A stretch of 64,000 bases of DNA from Protopterus annectens (taxonomy: Eukaryota; Chordata; Ceratodontiformes; Protopteridae). A program made the translations under genes and the position numbers. Shown here piece after piece: positions 25,601 through 36,557 of this stretch. Positions within the stretch are counted from its first letter, which is position 1; the number at the start of each line of letters is the position of its first letter. The stretch lies in assembly GCF_019279795.1 (NCBI RefSeq), contig NC_056750.1, positions 823,169,830-823,233,829 on the forward strand. Reading direction: 5' to 3'. Under the pieces are notes generated by a model that did no database searches, was not told the DNA's origin, and saw only the letters and a program-made list of their open reading frames with translations.

Positions 25601-26232
25601 GTGTTTGGGAATGCGTTTATCTGCATGCTACTTGAGATAGTATTGGAGTATAACATCTTTGTGTTTGGGAATGCGTTTATCTGTATGCTACTTGAGATAG
25701 TATTGGAGTATAACATCTTTGTGTTTGGGAATGCGTTTATCTGTATGCTACTTGAGATAGTATTGGAGTATAACATCTTTGTGTTTGGGAATGCGTTTAT
25801 CTGTGTGCTACTTGAGATAGTATTGGAGTATAACATCTATGTGTTTGGGAATGCGTTTATCTGCATGCTACTTGAGATAGTATTGGAGTATAACATCTAT
25901 GTGTTTGGGAATGCGTTTATCTGCATGCTACTTGAGATAGTATTGGAGTATAACATCTATGTGTTTGGGAATGCATGCTGTTGGCAGATATCAGGAGTAG
26001 CAATGGGCACCAGTTGTGCCAATTCCTATGCAAATTTGGTAATGGCTGAGTGGGAACATCATTACATCGCTGGTATAGATAATCCTCATTTGAAATTTTA
26101 TTGATGTTTTGTTGATGACCTCTTCCTTGTGTGGGACAGGGGAGAGGGTGATTTGATGAATTTTGACCAGACATTAAATGAAACCAGTACTTTTTTGAAA
26201 TTTACTATGGGGAAATCAGTGGGTTTTGAAGG
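22641..26232 (+). mobile_element. Penelope-like element, RT part only, with internal repeat expansion
   Basis: The N-terminal region (22653-23207) reads YSLLKKGLGFIPTSQTDISD, PYRKNSVFVPGLPPNV and IVIRPADKGGPVVDLD, the PLE signature preceding RT. The RT core follows: QIHGFPKLHKN, RPIAAGAGWLTEPISVYLDG, VTLDVVFLFACI, then after the tandem array ISGVAMGTSCANSYANLVMA and CFVDDLFLVW with the catalytic aspartates. A stop at 23205-23207, another at 23589-23591, and TGA before CFVDD break the frame. Sequence stops at about 26232 in FLKFTMGKSVGFEGL, so the GIY-YIG end is missing. The length is inflated by about 2.2 kb of repeats. Confidence 0.9.
23719..25974 (+). repeat. 60-bp minisatellite built from PLE reverse-transcriptase codons
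   Basis: About 38 head-to-tail units. Full units are 60 bp and encode the 20-residue peptide LLEIVLEYNIYVFGNAFICM. About twelve units lack two bases (CTGTGCTAC for CTGTATGCTAC) and are 58 bp, which shifts the frame. The arithmetic 26x60 plus 12x58 equals the array length of 2256 bp. Variation is mostly ATCTATG/ATCTTTG and CTGTATG/CTGCATG. The unit equals the PLE segment just before ISGVAMGT, as the homologous PLE at 40206-40478 shows (LLEAVLTYNIFIFQQQYF then VSGMAMGT). Confidence 0.97.
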
Positions 26233-26475
26233 GCTATGTGTTGCTTGAGGTGCAGTGCAAGTGTTAACCTTCTCCTCTTGACTGTCTAGCACAATCTCGG
26301 CTGGAGAGAACTTTGCTTCCAGTTCAGCTATGTAAGTGCATCTGTCACTGGTTGTAGTGCTGGGTGGTAGGAGGAGAGGGTTGTCTGTGTACATGAGGCA
26401 GTTGCTGCATTGCTCCAGTATGCCCAGATTCACCAGATGGACAAGTGAAATCACCAGAAGCTGATCCTTGGACAT
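26215..26475 (-). pseudogene. Possible LINE ORF1-type fragment
   Basis: The minus frame from 26475 reads MSKDQLLVISLVHLVNLGIL, then CSNCLMYTDN and RCTYIAELEAKFSPAEIVLD. A CxxC pair, then a Cys-Tyr-Ile-x-x-Leu-Glu segment and a heptad-like acidic stretch, recall the ORF1 proteins of CR1/L2-like LINEs (zinc-binding plus coiled coil). It abuts the truncated PLE at 26232. It is too short for certainty. Confidence 0.4.
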
Positions 26476-27182
26476 ACCTGTTTAGGTGTTTTTTTTGTAA
26501 AGTACAGGAGCTGTTTTCCCTTACCTTTGCAAGGTACTTCCCAGTTATAGGCTGTTTAGTGCCTACGATTAATGTCTCCTTATTAACAAGGAGAGTTGAG
26601 TGCTTGTATCAGTTTAAGGCTTCCTAGTGCTTTCCAGCAGGTTCTAGAGCAAGTGCTAGTCACAGGGGCTCAGATTTTAGTGCTAATACTGAGAAACCAG
26701 CTAGTTCTAAAGGATAATTTGAAGATCTGACTTTCTGGCACCTGGAATAGTTTACCCATAGCCCCGCAGTGCTGCATGATGCAAAAAACTTGCAAACACA
26801 TGCATTTTAAGCCAGAAAGTTGAAAGGAATAGAAATAAGCCCAACAAAGGCTAATACAATTACAATTTCAGTGCTGGAAACCACTCCACTAGCATTAGAT
26901 AGGCAGTACAATGCTCACCACTCCCACTGGTAAGCAATAGGACTTCCCTCTACCACAGCAAGGTCTGGATAGCTCTGAACACAGAAAATGAAGTCCTGAA
27001 ACCAGCAAAGCCTGGGATATGGACTGGCTAGAAAAGGTGGGAAACGAGCAAACAAGATAGTATTTTTTTTCTTGTTTTTTTTTTGGGGGGGGGTGGTTAA
27101 AACAGGCTAAACAATGCAATAATACAGTAAATAAATACACAAAAGGCTAAAGCACTTGAATGTGTAGCCCTAAACAGTAAAT
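26476..27182. other. Possible LINE 5' leader, otherwise nothing recognised
   Basis: Non-coding. It lies upstream of the ORF1-like fragment in minus orientation, so a 5' untranslated region is plausible. Confidence 0.3.
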
Positions 27183-27229
27183 GCAATTAATATGTCTATA
27201 TATATATATATATATATGTGTGTATATAT

Positions 27230-27714
27230 GGGTTCACTTCAATTCACTGAACTTTCAATTCACTGACTTTCATTTCACTGACACCATTTCACTGAAATTC
27301 ATTTCACTGAAACTTCATTTCACTGAAAGTTCATTTCACTGACAACTATTATTAGCAATAAAATGGAATATTCCCCCTTCCCCACTGTAGTGCGACCCTG
27401 GAGTTAGAATATATAGTTAGGGGGGTGTGGGGGGCCCACATCGGGGTGTGTGGGGGGTGCAGCCCCCCACTTCATTTCATATGATATTCTTACGTTTTGA
27501 TATAATATTGCTTAGTAAAAGAAAAGTAAGTGGGGGGCTGTGCCCCCCACACCCCCCTAACTATATATTCTAACTCCAGGGTCGCACTACAGTGGGGAAG
27601 GGGGCATATTCCATTTACTTTGTAATAATACTTGTCAGTGAAATGAACTTTCAGTGAAATGGTGTCAGTGAAATGAAAGTCAGTGAATTGAAAGTTCAGT
27701 GAATTGAAGTGAAC

Positions 27715-27716
<2 letters not shown>
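27230..27716. mobile_element. Foldback/MITE element 1 (GGGTTCACTTC tips)
   Basis: Near-palindrome of 487 bp. The left arm starts GGGTTCACTTCAATTCACTG and its inverse ends the element at 27716. Inner arms carry GTGCGACCCTGGAGTT and TATATAGTTAGGGGGGTGTG, inverted on the other side. It is set between TA runs, so a TA target is likely but not provable. Repeated TTCACTGA motifs in the arms look like subterminal binding sites. Non-coding. Confidence 0.85.
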
Positions 27717-27768
<52 letters not shown>

Positions 27769-27801
27769 GTGTATAAATGTATATGTATATATATCTATAT
27801 A

Positions 27802-27848
<47 letters not shown>

Positions 27849-27849
27849 A

Positions 27850-27886
<37 letters not shown>

Positions 27887-27965
27887 ATATATGTGTAAGT
27901 ACTTAAGTACATAAACTTTCCCGGTCAACAAATGTTAAGTAAATTAAATATATATATAGATATAG

Positions 27966-27998
<33 letters not shown>

Positions 27999-28002
27999 CA
28001 TA

Positions 28003-28065
<63 letters not shown>

Positions 28066-28098
28066 CTGTGTATATATGTGTATATATATGTATATATG

Positions 28099-28150
<52 letters not shown>
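27717..28150. repeat. (TA)n-rich microsatellite with GT interruptions
   Basis: Long TA runs at 27717-27764, 27788-27842, 27856-27880 and 27955-28150 with TGTGTA interruptions and a short unique stretch near 27897-27950. Another TA run lies just left of element 1 (27194-27229). The Tyr-Ile open frames are artefacts. Confidence 0.95.
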
Positions 28151-28154
<4 letters not shown>

Positions 28155-28660
28155 TCTACAAAATTAGCAATTTAAAACTTTTTAAATGAAGCAAGGCAAG
28201 TACACAACTGAAAAATTATTTAAAAGGCAGTAATACAGTAGAATAAGTAGCTAGTCTACATATACAGAAAGGTCTATGTATACAGAAAAGCAGCTAAAAC
28301 AACACTAAAACAATTCAGATGGAGTGCAACCTAGAGCACTTGAGTTGTAGCAATATTAAGGCAAATACAGTTTTAATAAATGCACTAAAATATACTCTAT
28401 ATTTCCAAAATGTTTGAGCACAGTCAGAACACAAGGAGATTCAGGCAATTTCTTTTTTTTTTTTTTTTTTTTTTTTTAAGAAAGGGAGAAAGGAGGAACA
28501 GAAGGAAAGAAGTGAAGTGGGTTGGCCTTCTCAGATGTTCTCTCTGTATTAGGTAGAATGAGCTAATGACATTAGACTGGGAGGAGTGTCCAAGATCAAA
28601 TTTACAGTAGGGGCGGACAACTGCAAGGCCAGCAGGTAAAAAGACAAGATGCCAATAGGG
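28151..28660. other. AT-rich spacer with a poly(T) tract
   Basis: Contains an uninterrupted poly(T) of about 29 bases at 28450-28478. It might be the A-tail of a minus-strand insertion, but no element body is recognisable. Confidence 0.4.
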
Positions 28661-29504
28661 ACGGAGGGTAGGAAGCTATTTTTGGCAGAAGACACTACAG
28701 AGATGTTTATCACAGCAGAAAACCAGCAGTAAAACAATAGCTATGAAATACAGTACAAGTATGCAGTATACAATAAAATTGCTATAAATATCTCGAATAA
28801 GCAATAACTACTAAAAATAAACAAAAAAGACTACTTATTGCTATATATATCACAGATCAGGTGCTCCTCCTCAGATAGCTCTGTGTGAATGGCTGAAACA
28901 CTCAAGTTAACTTCCTAAGTAACAGAAAGTTGAAACCTGAAACAACTTTACAAAAAGCTCAAAAGAACCAATGAGGTACTTTCTCCAAGCCGTAGACCTG
29001 GCAACCCAACTAGACAATGACCATAAACACTAAACTCTCACTGAAGTGGGGGATGGTCTTTACTAACTAAAATGACCTGGACAATGAGCTCAGAAAACAG
29101 CCTCTAACAAACAACTAGGTCCATAAACACAATCAGGAATATGGAGAATATTACAACAACTACCTTAAGTATTTTAGGCAGAACACACTACAGAAATGTT
29201 TATCACAAACACAATCAGGAATATGGACAATATTATAGCTACAACCTAAACTATTTTAGGCAGAAAACAGTACGGGATGGAGGGTGGGAAGACATTTTTG
29301 GCAGAAGACACTACAGAAATGTTTATCACAGCAGAAAACCAACAGTGGCCCAATAGCTATGAAATACAGTACAAATATGCAGTATACAATAAAATTGCTA
29401 TAAATATCTAGAATAAGCAATAACTACTAAAAATAAGCAAAAAACAGGCTACTTATTGCTATATATCACAGATCAGGTGCTCCTCCTCAGATAGCCGTGT
29501 GTGT
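28661..29504. repeat. Direct repeat pair, about 230 bp each
   Basis: The segment from GGAGGGTRGGAAG through GGCAGAAGACACTACAGA to CAGGTGCTCCTCCTCAGATA occurs at 28661-28888 and again at 29272-29504, nearly identical. Between them, pieces such as GAAATGTTTATCACA and CACAATCAGGAATATGG are repeated again near 29130-29260. Probably duplicated leader sequence of a retroelement. Non-coding. 29505-29779 is unassigned. Confidence 0.8.
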
Positions 29505-29779
29505 ATCTTTCACGTGACTATTTAAACCATTTGTATATGATAAATTAGTTGTCTGAATAAGTAATACTGACTATTGTGAAAGTGCTCAAATCCTTTTATT
29601 AAATCGTGATTTATTATTTTTACTATGTGTGTTATCCTTCTGTTTAATTGGGGATTTAGTATAAGTTTGATTGCATGCGTTACTCATAAGGCATGCCTGC
29701 AAAATAACTTGACTATTTGACTAAATTGACCATTTGGGCACAGGGGAATAATATGCTGATAAATACATCAAAAACTGCA

Positions 29780-30445
29780 TACGAGATTTGGAAGACATAA
29801 ATTGAAAGGTAAATATTTAATACAGCACACAGTGATTGAAACTGTAAACTCATTTAATGACCTGGGTATATGGGTAGATTCTTCTATGATTTTTTCTAAT
29901 CATGTTAATCAATTGGTTAATGATAGTTATAGAACTATATGTTGCATAAAAAGATTTATAAAGTCTAGGAAATCAAAAATAATGAAGCCGTTGTTAGTTA
30001 CATTAAACCCATACTTGAGTATGGAATAACAATATGGAAATAAGAAAACAAGCATGAGTAAACTGGTAAGAGTACAGTGGAAATATACCAAGGGCATCCA
30101 TGGATGTGAAAATTTAAGTTATTATGAAAGACTGAAATATTTGAACTTGTACAGTGTCTCTTACAGAAATCTAAGAGGAGATGTTATTCAGGTATATAAG
30201 GCATTTAGAGACAACTACCTCTGGGAATGTTTGGGGTTATCAAAAAGTACTAGAGAATCAAACAACCTATGTAGAAGATTCTGTAGGAATGAGAAGTGTA
30301 CTAATTGGTTCTCTGACAGAGTAGCAAATGAATGGAACAGACTACCAAATTACATTAAAGCAAGTACTAGTTTAGATATTTTTAAGAATATCCTGGACAC
30401 TTATTATGGGAACAAGTATTTTAGTATATTGGCAAGCTAGAAGGG
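29780..30445 (+). mobile_element. 3' part of a CR1/L2-like LINE ORF2
   Basis: Reads VNSFNDLGIWVDSSMIFSNH (post-RT palm/thumb), then IKSRKSKIMKPLLVTLNPYL with EYG before a stop, then LVRVQWKYTKGIHGCENLSY, YERLKYLNLYSVSYRNLRGD and NWFSDRVANEWNRLPNYIKA, ending at a stop near 30438. These are the conserved C-terminal blocks (LGxxxDxxLxFxxH, RExRLxxLxLxSLxxRRxRGD, RVVxxWNxLPxxVVxA) of CR1/L2-type LINEs. Truncated 5'. The family differs from the copies at 40447 and 58829. Confidence 0.85.
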
Positions 30446-30484
30446 CATTAATGCTCATGCTTAAAATATTTGTATGTATGTATT

Positions 30485-31111
30485 GGGTCTGTATTAGATC
30501 AGCGAATGCTTAAAAAAGCGAACGCTGATTGATCGACCTTATGTAAGCGAAAGCTTACAATCTTGAACTGTCAGATTAGCGATTTTTTTTCCTAAGGAAA
30601 AAAAATCGCTGATCCAAAATACATACACACAACAAAAGCACACCAAACAAACAGAAATCCACACACATACACCTAAAATCTGACACCTAACCCTACACTA
30701 AACTATGCACACACCACTAACTATCCACTTACCTTAACCCAAACAATAATCCTAAGGTCCGTCACTATCGCACACTCACCTCACCCACTCCTGTAACCCT
30801 AACTCACCTGAATCTGCCCTAACCCTCATGTCCCCACAATCGCACACATACCTAACCTGAGCCCTAACCCTAACTCAGCTAACCCACCCTAACACTCACA
30901 TCCACACAATTGCACACCTACCTGAATCCTGAATCCGACCCGTAACTTTCCACCACAGCACTGAAAATACAGAAGGAACAGAAACAGACAACCAAATTCT
31001 TTCCCTAGGAAAAAATTAGAGTTTCTGTTGCTTCGATATTTCTAACTTTCGCTAAAATAAGGTCGATCAGCGTTCGCTTGTTTAAGCGTTCGCTGATCTA
31101 ATTATAGACCC
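30485..31111. mobile_element. MITE/foldback element 3 (GGGTCTGTATTAGATCAGCG tips)
   Basis: Terminal inverted repeats of about 60 bp: GGGTCTGTATTAGATCAGCG on the left, GGGTCTATAATTAGATCAGC read from the right, both continuing with AGCGAACGCTGAT and GATCGACCTTAT. Inside is a palindrome GATTTTTTTTCC/GGAAAAAAAATC near 30580-30607 and a TG-poor stretch with ACCCTAA-like words (30680-30900). It sits between TATGTATG repeats. 627 bp, non-coding. Confidence 0.85.
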
Positions 31112-31125
31112 TATGTATGTATGAA

Positions 31126-31157
<32 letters not shown>

Positions 31158-31201
31158 TGTGTGTATGTATGTATGCATGTATGTGTGCGTGTGTGTATAT
31201 A

Positions 31202-31262
<61 letters not shown>

Positions 31263-31454
31263 ATATGTATGTATGTGTGTCTGTATGTATGTGTGTATGC
31301 ATGTATCTGTGTGTGTGTGTATAAATGTGTGTGTGTATATATGTATGCATGTATGTGTGTGTGTGTGTGTATATGTATGTATTTGTGTATGTATGTATGT
31401 ATGTATGAGTGTATGTATGTGTGTGTGTGTATATATATGTATGTGTGTATGTAT
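31112..31454. repeat. Compound (TG)n/(TATG)n microsatellite
   Basis: TATG and TG repeats, beginning right at the edge of element 3, so the element inserted into or seeded this tract. 31455-31562 is unique sequence. Confidence 0.95.
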
Positions 31455-31562
31455 AACTTGCTCCATATTGATTACATTTGTAACCATATTCTTTCATTTC
31501 TCCCTTACAACTCCACCATAGATAAATATAGTCTGCTTTCTATTTTCCTGATCTCCAACATT

Positions 31563-32926
31563 CTGAGTTCTTCCTGTGGCCTTTCCTTACTATCTGTTGG
31601 GAGACATGTACCTGTACCATTTATGGTCCTGGTACCTACAAACTCTAGGTGAGTTCTTTCTGTGGCCTTTCCTTACTATCTGTTGGGAGACCTGTACCTG
31701 TACCTGTACCTGTACCATTTATGGTCCTGGTACCTATAACCTCTAGGTGAGTTCTTCCTGTGGCCTTTCCTTACTATCTGTTGGGAGACCTATACCATTT
31801 ATGGTCCTGGTACCTATAAACTGTAGGTGAGTTCTTCCTGTGGCCTTTCCTTACTAATCTGTTGGGAGACCTGTACCTGTACAATTTATGGTCCTGGTAC
31901 CTATAAACAATAGGTCAAGCTCTTCCTGTGGCCTTTCCTTACTATCTGTTGGGAGACCTGTACCTGTACCATTTATGGTCCTGGTACCTATAAACTCTAC
32001 GTGAGTTCTTCCTGTGGCCTTTCCTTACTATTCTGTTGGGAGACCTGTACCATTTATGGTCCTGGTACCTATAAACTCTAGGTGAGTTTTCCTGTGACCT
32101 TTCCTTACTATCTGTTGGGAGACCTGTACCATTTATGGCCCTGGTACCTATAAACTCTAGGTGAGTTCTTCCTGTGGCCTTTCCTTACTAATCTGTTGGG
32201 AGACCTGTACCTGTACCATTTATGGTCGTGGTACATATAAACTCTAGGTGAGGTCTTCCTTTGGCCTTTCCTTACTATCTGTTGGGAGACCTGTACCTGT
32301 ACCATTTATGGTCCTGGTACCTATAAACTCTAGGTGAGTTCTTCCTGTGGCCTTTCCTTACTATCTGTTGGGAGACCTGTACCTGTACCATTTATGGACC
32401 TGGTACTTATAAACTCTAGGTGAGTTCTTCCTGTGGCCTTTCCTTACTATCTGTTGGGATAGCTGTACTTGTACCATTTATGGTCCTTGTAACTATAAAC
32501 TCTAGGTGAGTTCTTCCTGTGTCCTTTCCTTAGTAATCTGTTGGGAGACCTGTACCTGTACCATTTATGGTCCTGGTACCTATAAACTCTAGGTGATTTC
32601 TTCCTGTGGCCTTTCCTTACTATCTGTTGTTAGGCCTGTACCATTTATGGTCCTGGTACCTATAAACTCTAGGTGAGTTCTTCCTGTGGCCTTTCCTTAC
32701 TATCTATTGGGAGACCTGTACCTATACCATTTATGGTCCTGGTACCTATAAACTCTAGGTGAGTTCTTCCTGTGGCCTTTCCTTACTATCTGTTGGGAGA
32801 CCTGTACCACTTATGGTCCTGGAACCTATAAACTCTAGGTGAGTTCTTCCTCTGGCCTTTCCTTACTATCTATTGGGAGACCTGTACCTGTACCATTTAT
32901 GGTCCTGGTACCTATAAACTCTAGGT
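31563..32926. repeat. 86-bp minisatellite, block A (about 16 units)
   Basis: Unit of about 86 bp with landmarks GAGTTCTTCCTGTGGCCTTT, CCTTACTATCTGTTGGGAGA, CCTGTACCTGTACCATTTAT and GGTCCTGGTACCTATAAACT. Units of 80 bp lack one CCTGTA and 87-bp units have CTAATC. 86 is not a multiple of three, so the minus-strand open frames across one or two units are not genes. Each unit contains CTAGGTGAGT, a perfect 5' splice-donor consensus. Confidence 0.97.
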
Positions 32927-33480
32927 TATATTTCAAGCCACAGTTCACTTCACATCATTGTTGTACCACTCCTTTTCCTTTATCTACTTTTCCTTAACTT
33001 ACTAAAGCCAGCTACCTCTTCTGCCTCTCCTGAATATTTATAAATTCACTCTATTTTTCCTTTGTTATACATGCCCAATCATGTCCCTTTCTTTTAACAT
33101 GGTCTTCATTTCCTTTTTGTCCTTTCTCTTTTTTGTTCACATATACCCTACTGGTCACTCCTGTCTATGCCTACCAGCCCCTGGCTTTCAAATCAAATAC
33201 CCATTTTACCTACTGAAAAGACATCATGCCCTCTTTTCCCCTATTCTTGCATCCAGACTGCATATCCTGTTTCTCCTGATTGCTCGATACCTTCATAAAT
33301 GTTTGCTGTCACTCACTCATTACTTTCATAATCCTTGTCTATTGTAACCCTGTCAGTCCTAGCTCCTCCCTAATGTACTTCTTCATTACCATTCACTTGC
33401 CTCCCTAATTCCATAAACTTATTTCTCCTTCTCCTATCATTGTCTTCGCAAATCTCCCACCTTACCTCTTCAGTCTTCTT
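32927..33480. repeat. 554-bp array-closing segment, copy 1
   Basis: Unique pyrimidine-rich sequence directly after the last unit of block A. It is repeated with few changes at 36558-37111. Contains an open frame of 88 codons (plus strand from 33081), present in both copies but low-complexity and hydrophobic, so not counted as a gene. Confidence 0.95.
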
Positions 33481-36400
33481 ATGGTCCTGGTACCTATAAA
33501 CTCTAGGTGAGTTCTTCCTGTGGCCTTTCCTTACTATCTGTTGGGAGACCTGCACCATTTATGGTCCTGGTACCAATAAACTCTAGGTGAGTTCTTCCTG
33601 TGGCCTTTCCTTATTATCTGTTGGGAGACCTGTACCATTTATGGGCCTGGTTCCTATAAACTCTATGTGAGTTTTTTCTGTGGCCTTTCCTTACTATCTG
33701 TTGGGAGACCTGTACCTGTACCATTTATGGCCCTGGTACCTATAAACTCTAGGTGAGCCTTTCCTTACGATCTGTTGGGAGACCTGTACCTGTACCATTT
33801 GTGGTCCTGGCACCTAGAAACTCTAGGTGAGTTCTTCCTGTGGCAATTCCTTACTATCTGTTGGGAGACCTGTACCTGTACCATTTATGGTCCTGGTACC
33901 TATAAACTCTAGGTGAGTTCTTCCAGTGGCCTTTCCTTGCTATCTGTTTGGAGACCTGTACCTGTACCATTGATAGTCCTGGTACCTATAAACTCTAGGT
34001 GAGTTCTTCCTGTGGCCTTTCCTTACTAATTTGTTGGGAGACCTGTACCTGTACCATTTGTGGTCCTGGCACCTAGAAACTCTAGGTGAGTTCTTCCTGT
34101 GGCCTTTCCTTACTATCTGTTGGGAGACCTGTACCTGTACCATTTATGGTCCTGGTACCTATAAACTCTTGTTGAGTTCTTCCTCTGGCCTTTGCTTACT
34201 ATCTGTTGGGAGACCTGTACCTGTACCATTTATGGTCCTGGTTCCTATAAACTCTAGGTGAGATTTTTCTGTGGCCTTTCCTTACTATCTGTTGGGAGAC
34301 CTGTACCTGTACCATTTATGGTCCTGGTACCTATAAACTCTAGGTGAGTTCTTCCTGTGGCCTTTCCTTACAATCTGTTGGGAGACCTGTACCTGTACCA
34401 TTTATGGTCCTGGCACATAGAAACTCTAGGTGAGTTCTTCCTGTGGCCTTTCATTACTATCTGCTGGGAGACCTGTACCTGTACCATTTATGGTCCTTGT
34501 ACCTATGAACTCTAGGCGAGTTCTTCCTGTGGCCTTTCCTTATTATCTGTTGCGAGACCTGTACCTGTACCATTTATGGTCCTGGTACCTATAAACTCTA
34601 GGTGAATTCTTCCTTTGGCCTTTCCTTACTATCTGTTGGGAGACCTGTACCTGTACCATTTATGGTCCTGGTACCTATAAACTCTACGCAAGTTCTTCCT
34701 CTGGCCTTTCCTTACTAATCTGTTTGGAGACCTGTACCATTTATGGTCCTGGTACCTATAAACTCTAGGTGAGTTCTTCCTGTTGCCTTTCCTTACTATC
34801 TGTTGGGAGATGTGTACCTGTACCATTTATGGTCCTGGTACATATAAACGCTAGGTGAGTTCTGTGGCCTTTCCTTACTAATCTGTTGGGAGACCTGTAC
34901 CTTTTCCATTTATGGTCCTGGTACCTATAAATTCTAGGTGAGTTCTTCCTGTGGCCTTTCCTTACTATAGGTTGGGAGACCTGTACCTGTACAATTTATG
35001 GTCATGGTACCTATAAACTCTTTGTGAGTTTTTTCTGTGGCCTTTCCTTACTAATCTGTTGGGAGACCTGTACCTGTACCATTTATGGTCCTGGTACCTA
35101 TAAACTTTAGGTGAGTTCTTCCTGTGGCCTTTCCTTACTATCTGTTGAGAGACCTGTACCTGTACCATTTATGGCCCTGGTACCTATAAACTCTAGGTGA
35201 GTTCTTCCTGTGGCCTTTCCTTACTAATCTGTTGGGAGACCTGTACCTGTACCATTTATGGTCCTGGTACTTATAAACTTTAGGTGAGTTCTTCCTGTGG
35301 CCTTTCCTTACTATCTGTTGGGAGACCTGTACCTGTACCATTTATGGTCCTGGTACCTATAAACTCTAGGTGAGCTCTTCCTGTGGCCTTTCCTTACTAT
35401 CTGTTGGGAGACCTGTACCTGTACCATTTATGGTCCTGGTACCTATAAACTCTAGGTGAGTTCTTCCTGTGGCCTTTCCTTACTAATCTGTTGGGAGACC
35501 TGTACCTGTACCATTTATGGTCGTGGTACCTATAAACTCTAGGTGAGGTCTTCCTTTGGCCTTTCCTTACTATCTGTTGGGAGACCTGTACCTGTACCAT
35601 TTATGGTCCTGGTACCTATAAACTCTAGGTGAATTCTTCCTGTGGCCTTTCCTTACTATCTGTTGGGAGACCTGTACCTGTACCATTTATGGTCCTGGTA
35701 CCTATAAACTCTAGGTGAGTTCTTCCTGTGGCCTTTCCTTACTATCTGTTGGGAGACCTGTCCCTGTACCATTTATGGTCCTGGTACTTATAAACTCTAG
35801 GTGAGTTCTTCCTGTGGCCTTTCCTTACTATCTGTTGGGATAGCTTTACCTGTACCATTTATGGTCCTTGTACCTATAAACTCTAGGTGAGTTCTTCCTG
35901 TGGCCTTTCCTTACTAATCTGTTGGGAGACCACCTGTACCATTTATGGTCCTGGTACCTATAAACTCTAGGTGAGTTCTTCCTGTGGCCTTTCCTTGCTA
36001 ATCTGTTGGGAGACCTGTACCTGTACCATTTATGCTCCTGGTACCTATAAATTCTAGGTGAGTTTTTCCTGTGTCTTTCCTTACTAATCTTTTGGGAGAC
36101 CTGTACCTGTACCATTTATGGTCCTGGTACTTATAAACTCTAGGTGAGTTCTTCCTGTGGCCTTTCCTTACTATCTGTTGGGAGACTTGTACCACTTATG
36201 GTCCTGGTACCTATAAATTCTAGGTGAGTTCTTCCTGTGGCCTTTCCTTACTATCTGTTGTTAGGCCTGTACCATTTATGGTCCTGGTACCTATAAACTC
36301 TAGGTGAGTTCTTCCTGTGGCCTTTCCTTACTATCTATTGGGAGACCTGTACCTATACCATTTATGGTCCTGGTACCTATAAACTCTAGGTGAGTTCTTC

Positions 36401-36557
36401 CTGTAGCCTTTCCTTACTATCTGTTGGGAGACCTGTACCACTTATGGTCCTGGTACCTATAAACTCTAGGAGAGGTCTTCCTGTGGCCTTTCCTTACTAT
36501 CTATTGTGAGACCTGTACCTGTACCATTTATGGTCCTGGTACCTATAAACTCTAGGT
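33481..36557. repeat. 86-bp minisatellite, block B (about 36 units)
   Basis: Same unit as block A. It starts in mid-unit (ATGGTCCTGG) directly at the end of the 554-bp segment. Unit variants (TGTTGTTAGGCCTG, CTAATCTG, CTATTGGGAG) recur in the same order near the ends of blocks A and B (about 32625-32926 and 36248-36557), showing that a whole array end plus the closing segment was duplicated together. Confidence 0.97.

Noticed and set aside
27490-28189. Open frames rich in Tyr-Ile-Cys through the TA tracts
   Set aside because: Microsatellite artefacts, the same as at 31082-31652 and 54119-54724.
33081-33347. 88-codon ORF duplicated at 36712-36978
   Set aside because: Both copies lie in a duplicated low-complexity pyrimidine-rich segment, so conservation reflects recent duplication and not selection.
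32108-36195. Minus-strand ORFs with repeated RKGHRKNSPRVYRYQDHK
   Set aside because: They come from an 86-bp minisatellite. 86 is not divisible by three and the frames end after one to three units.
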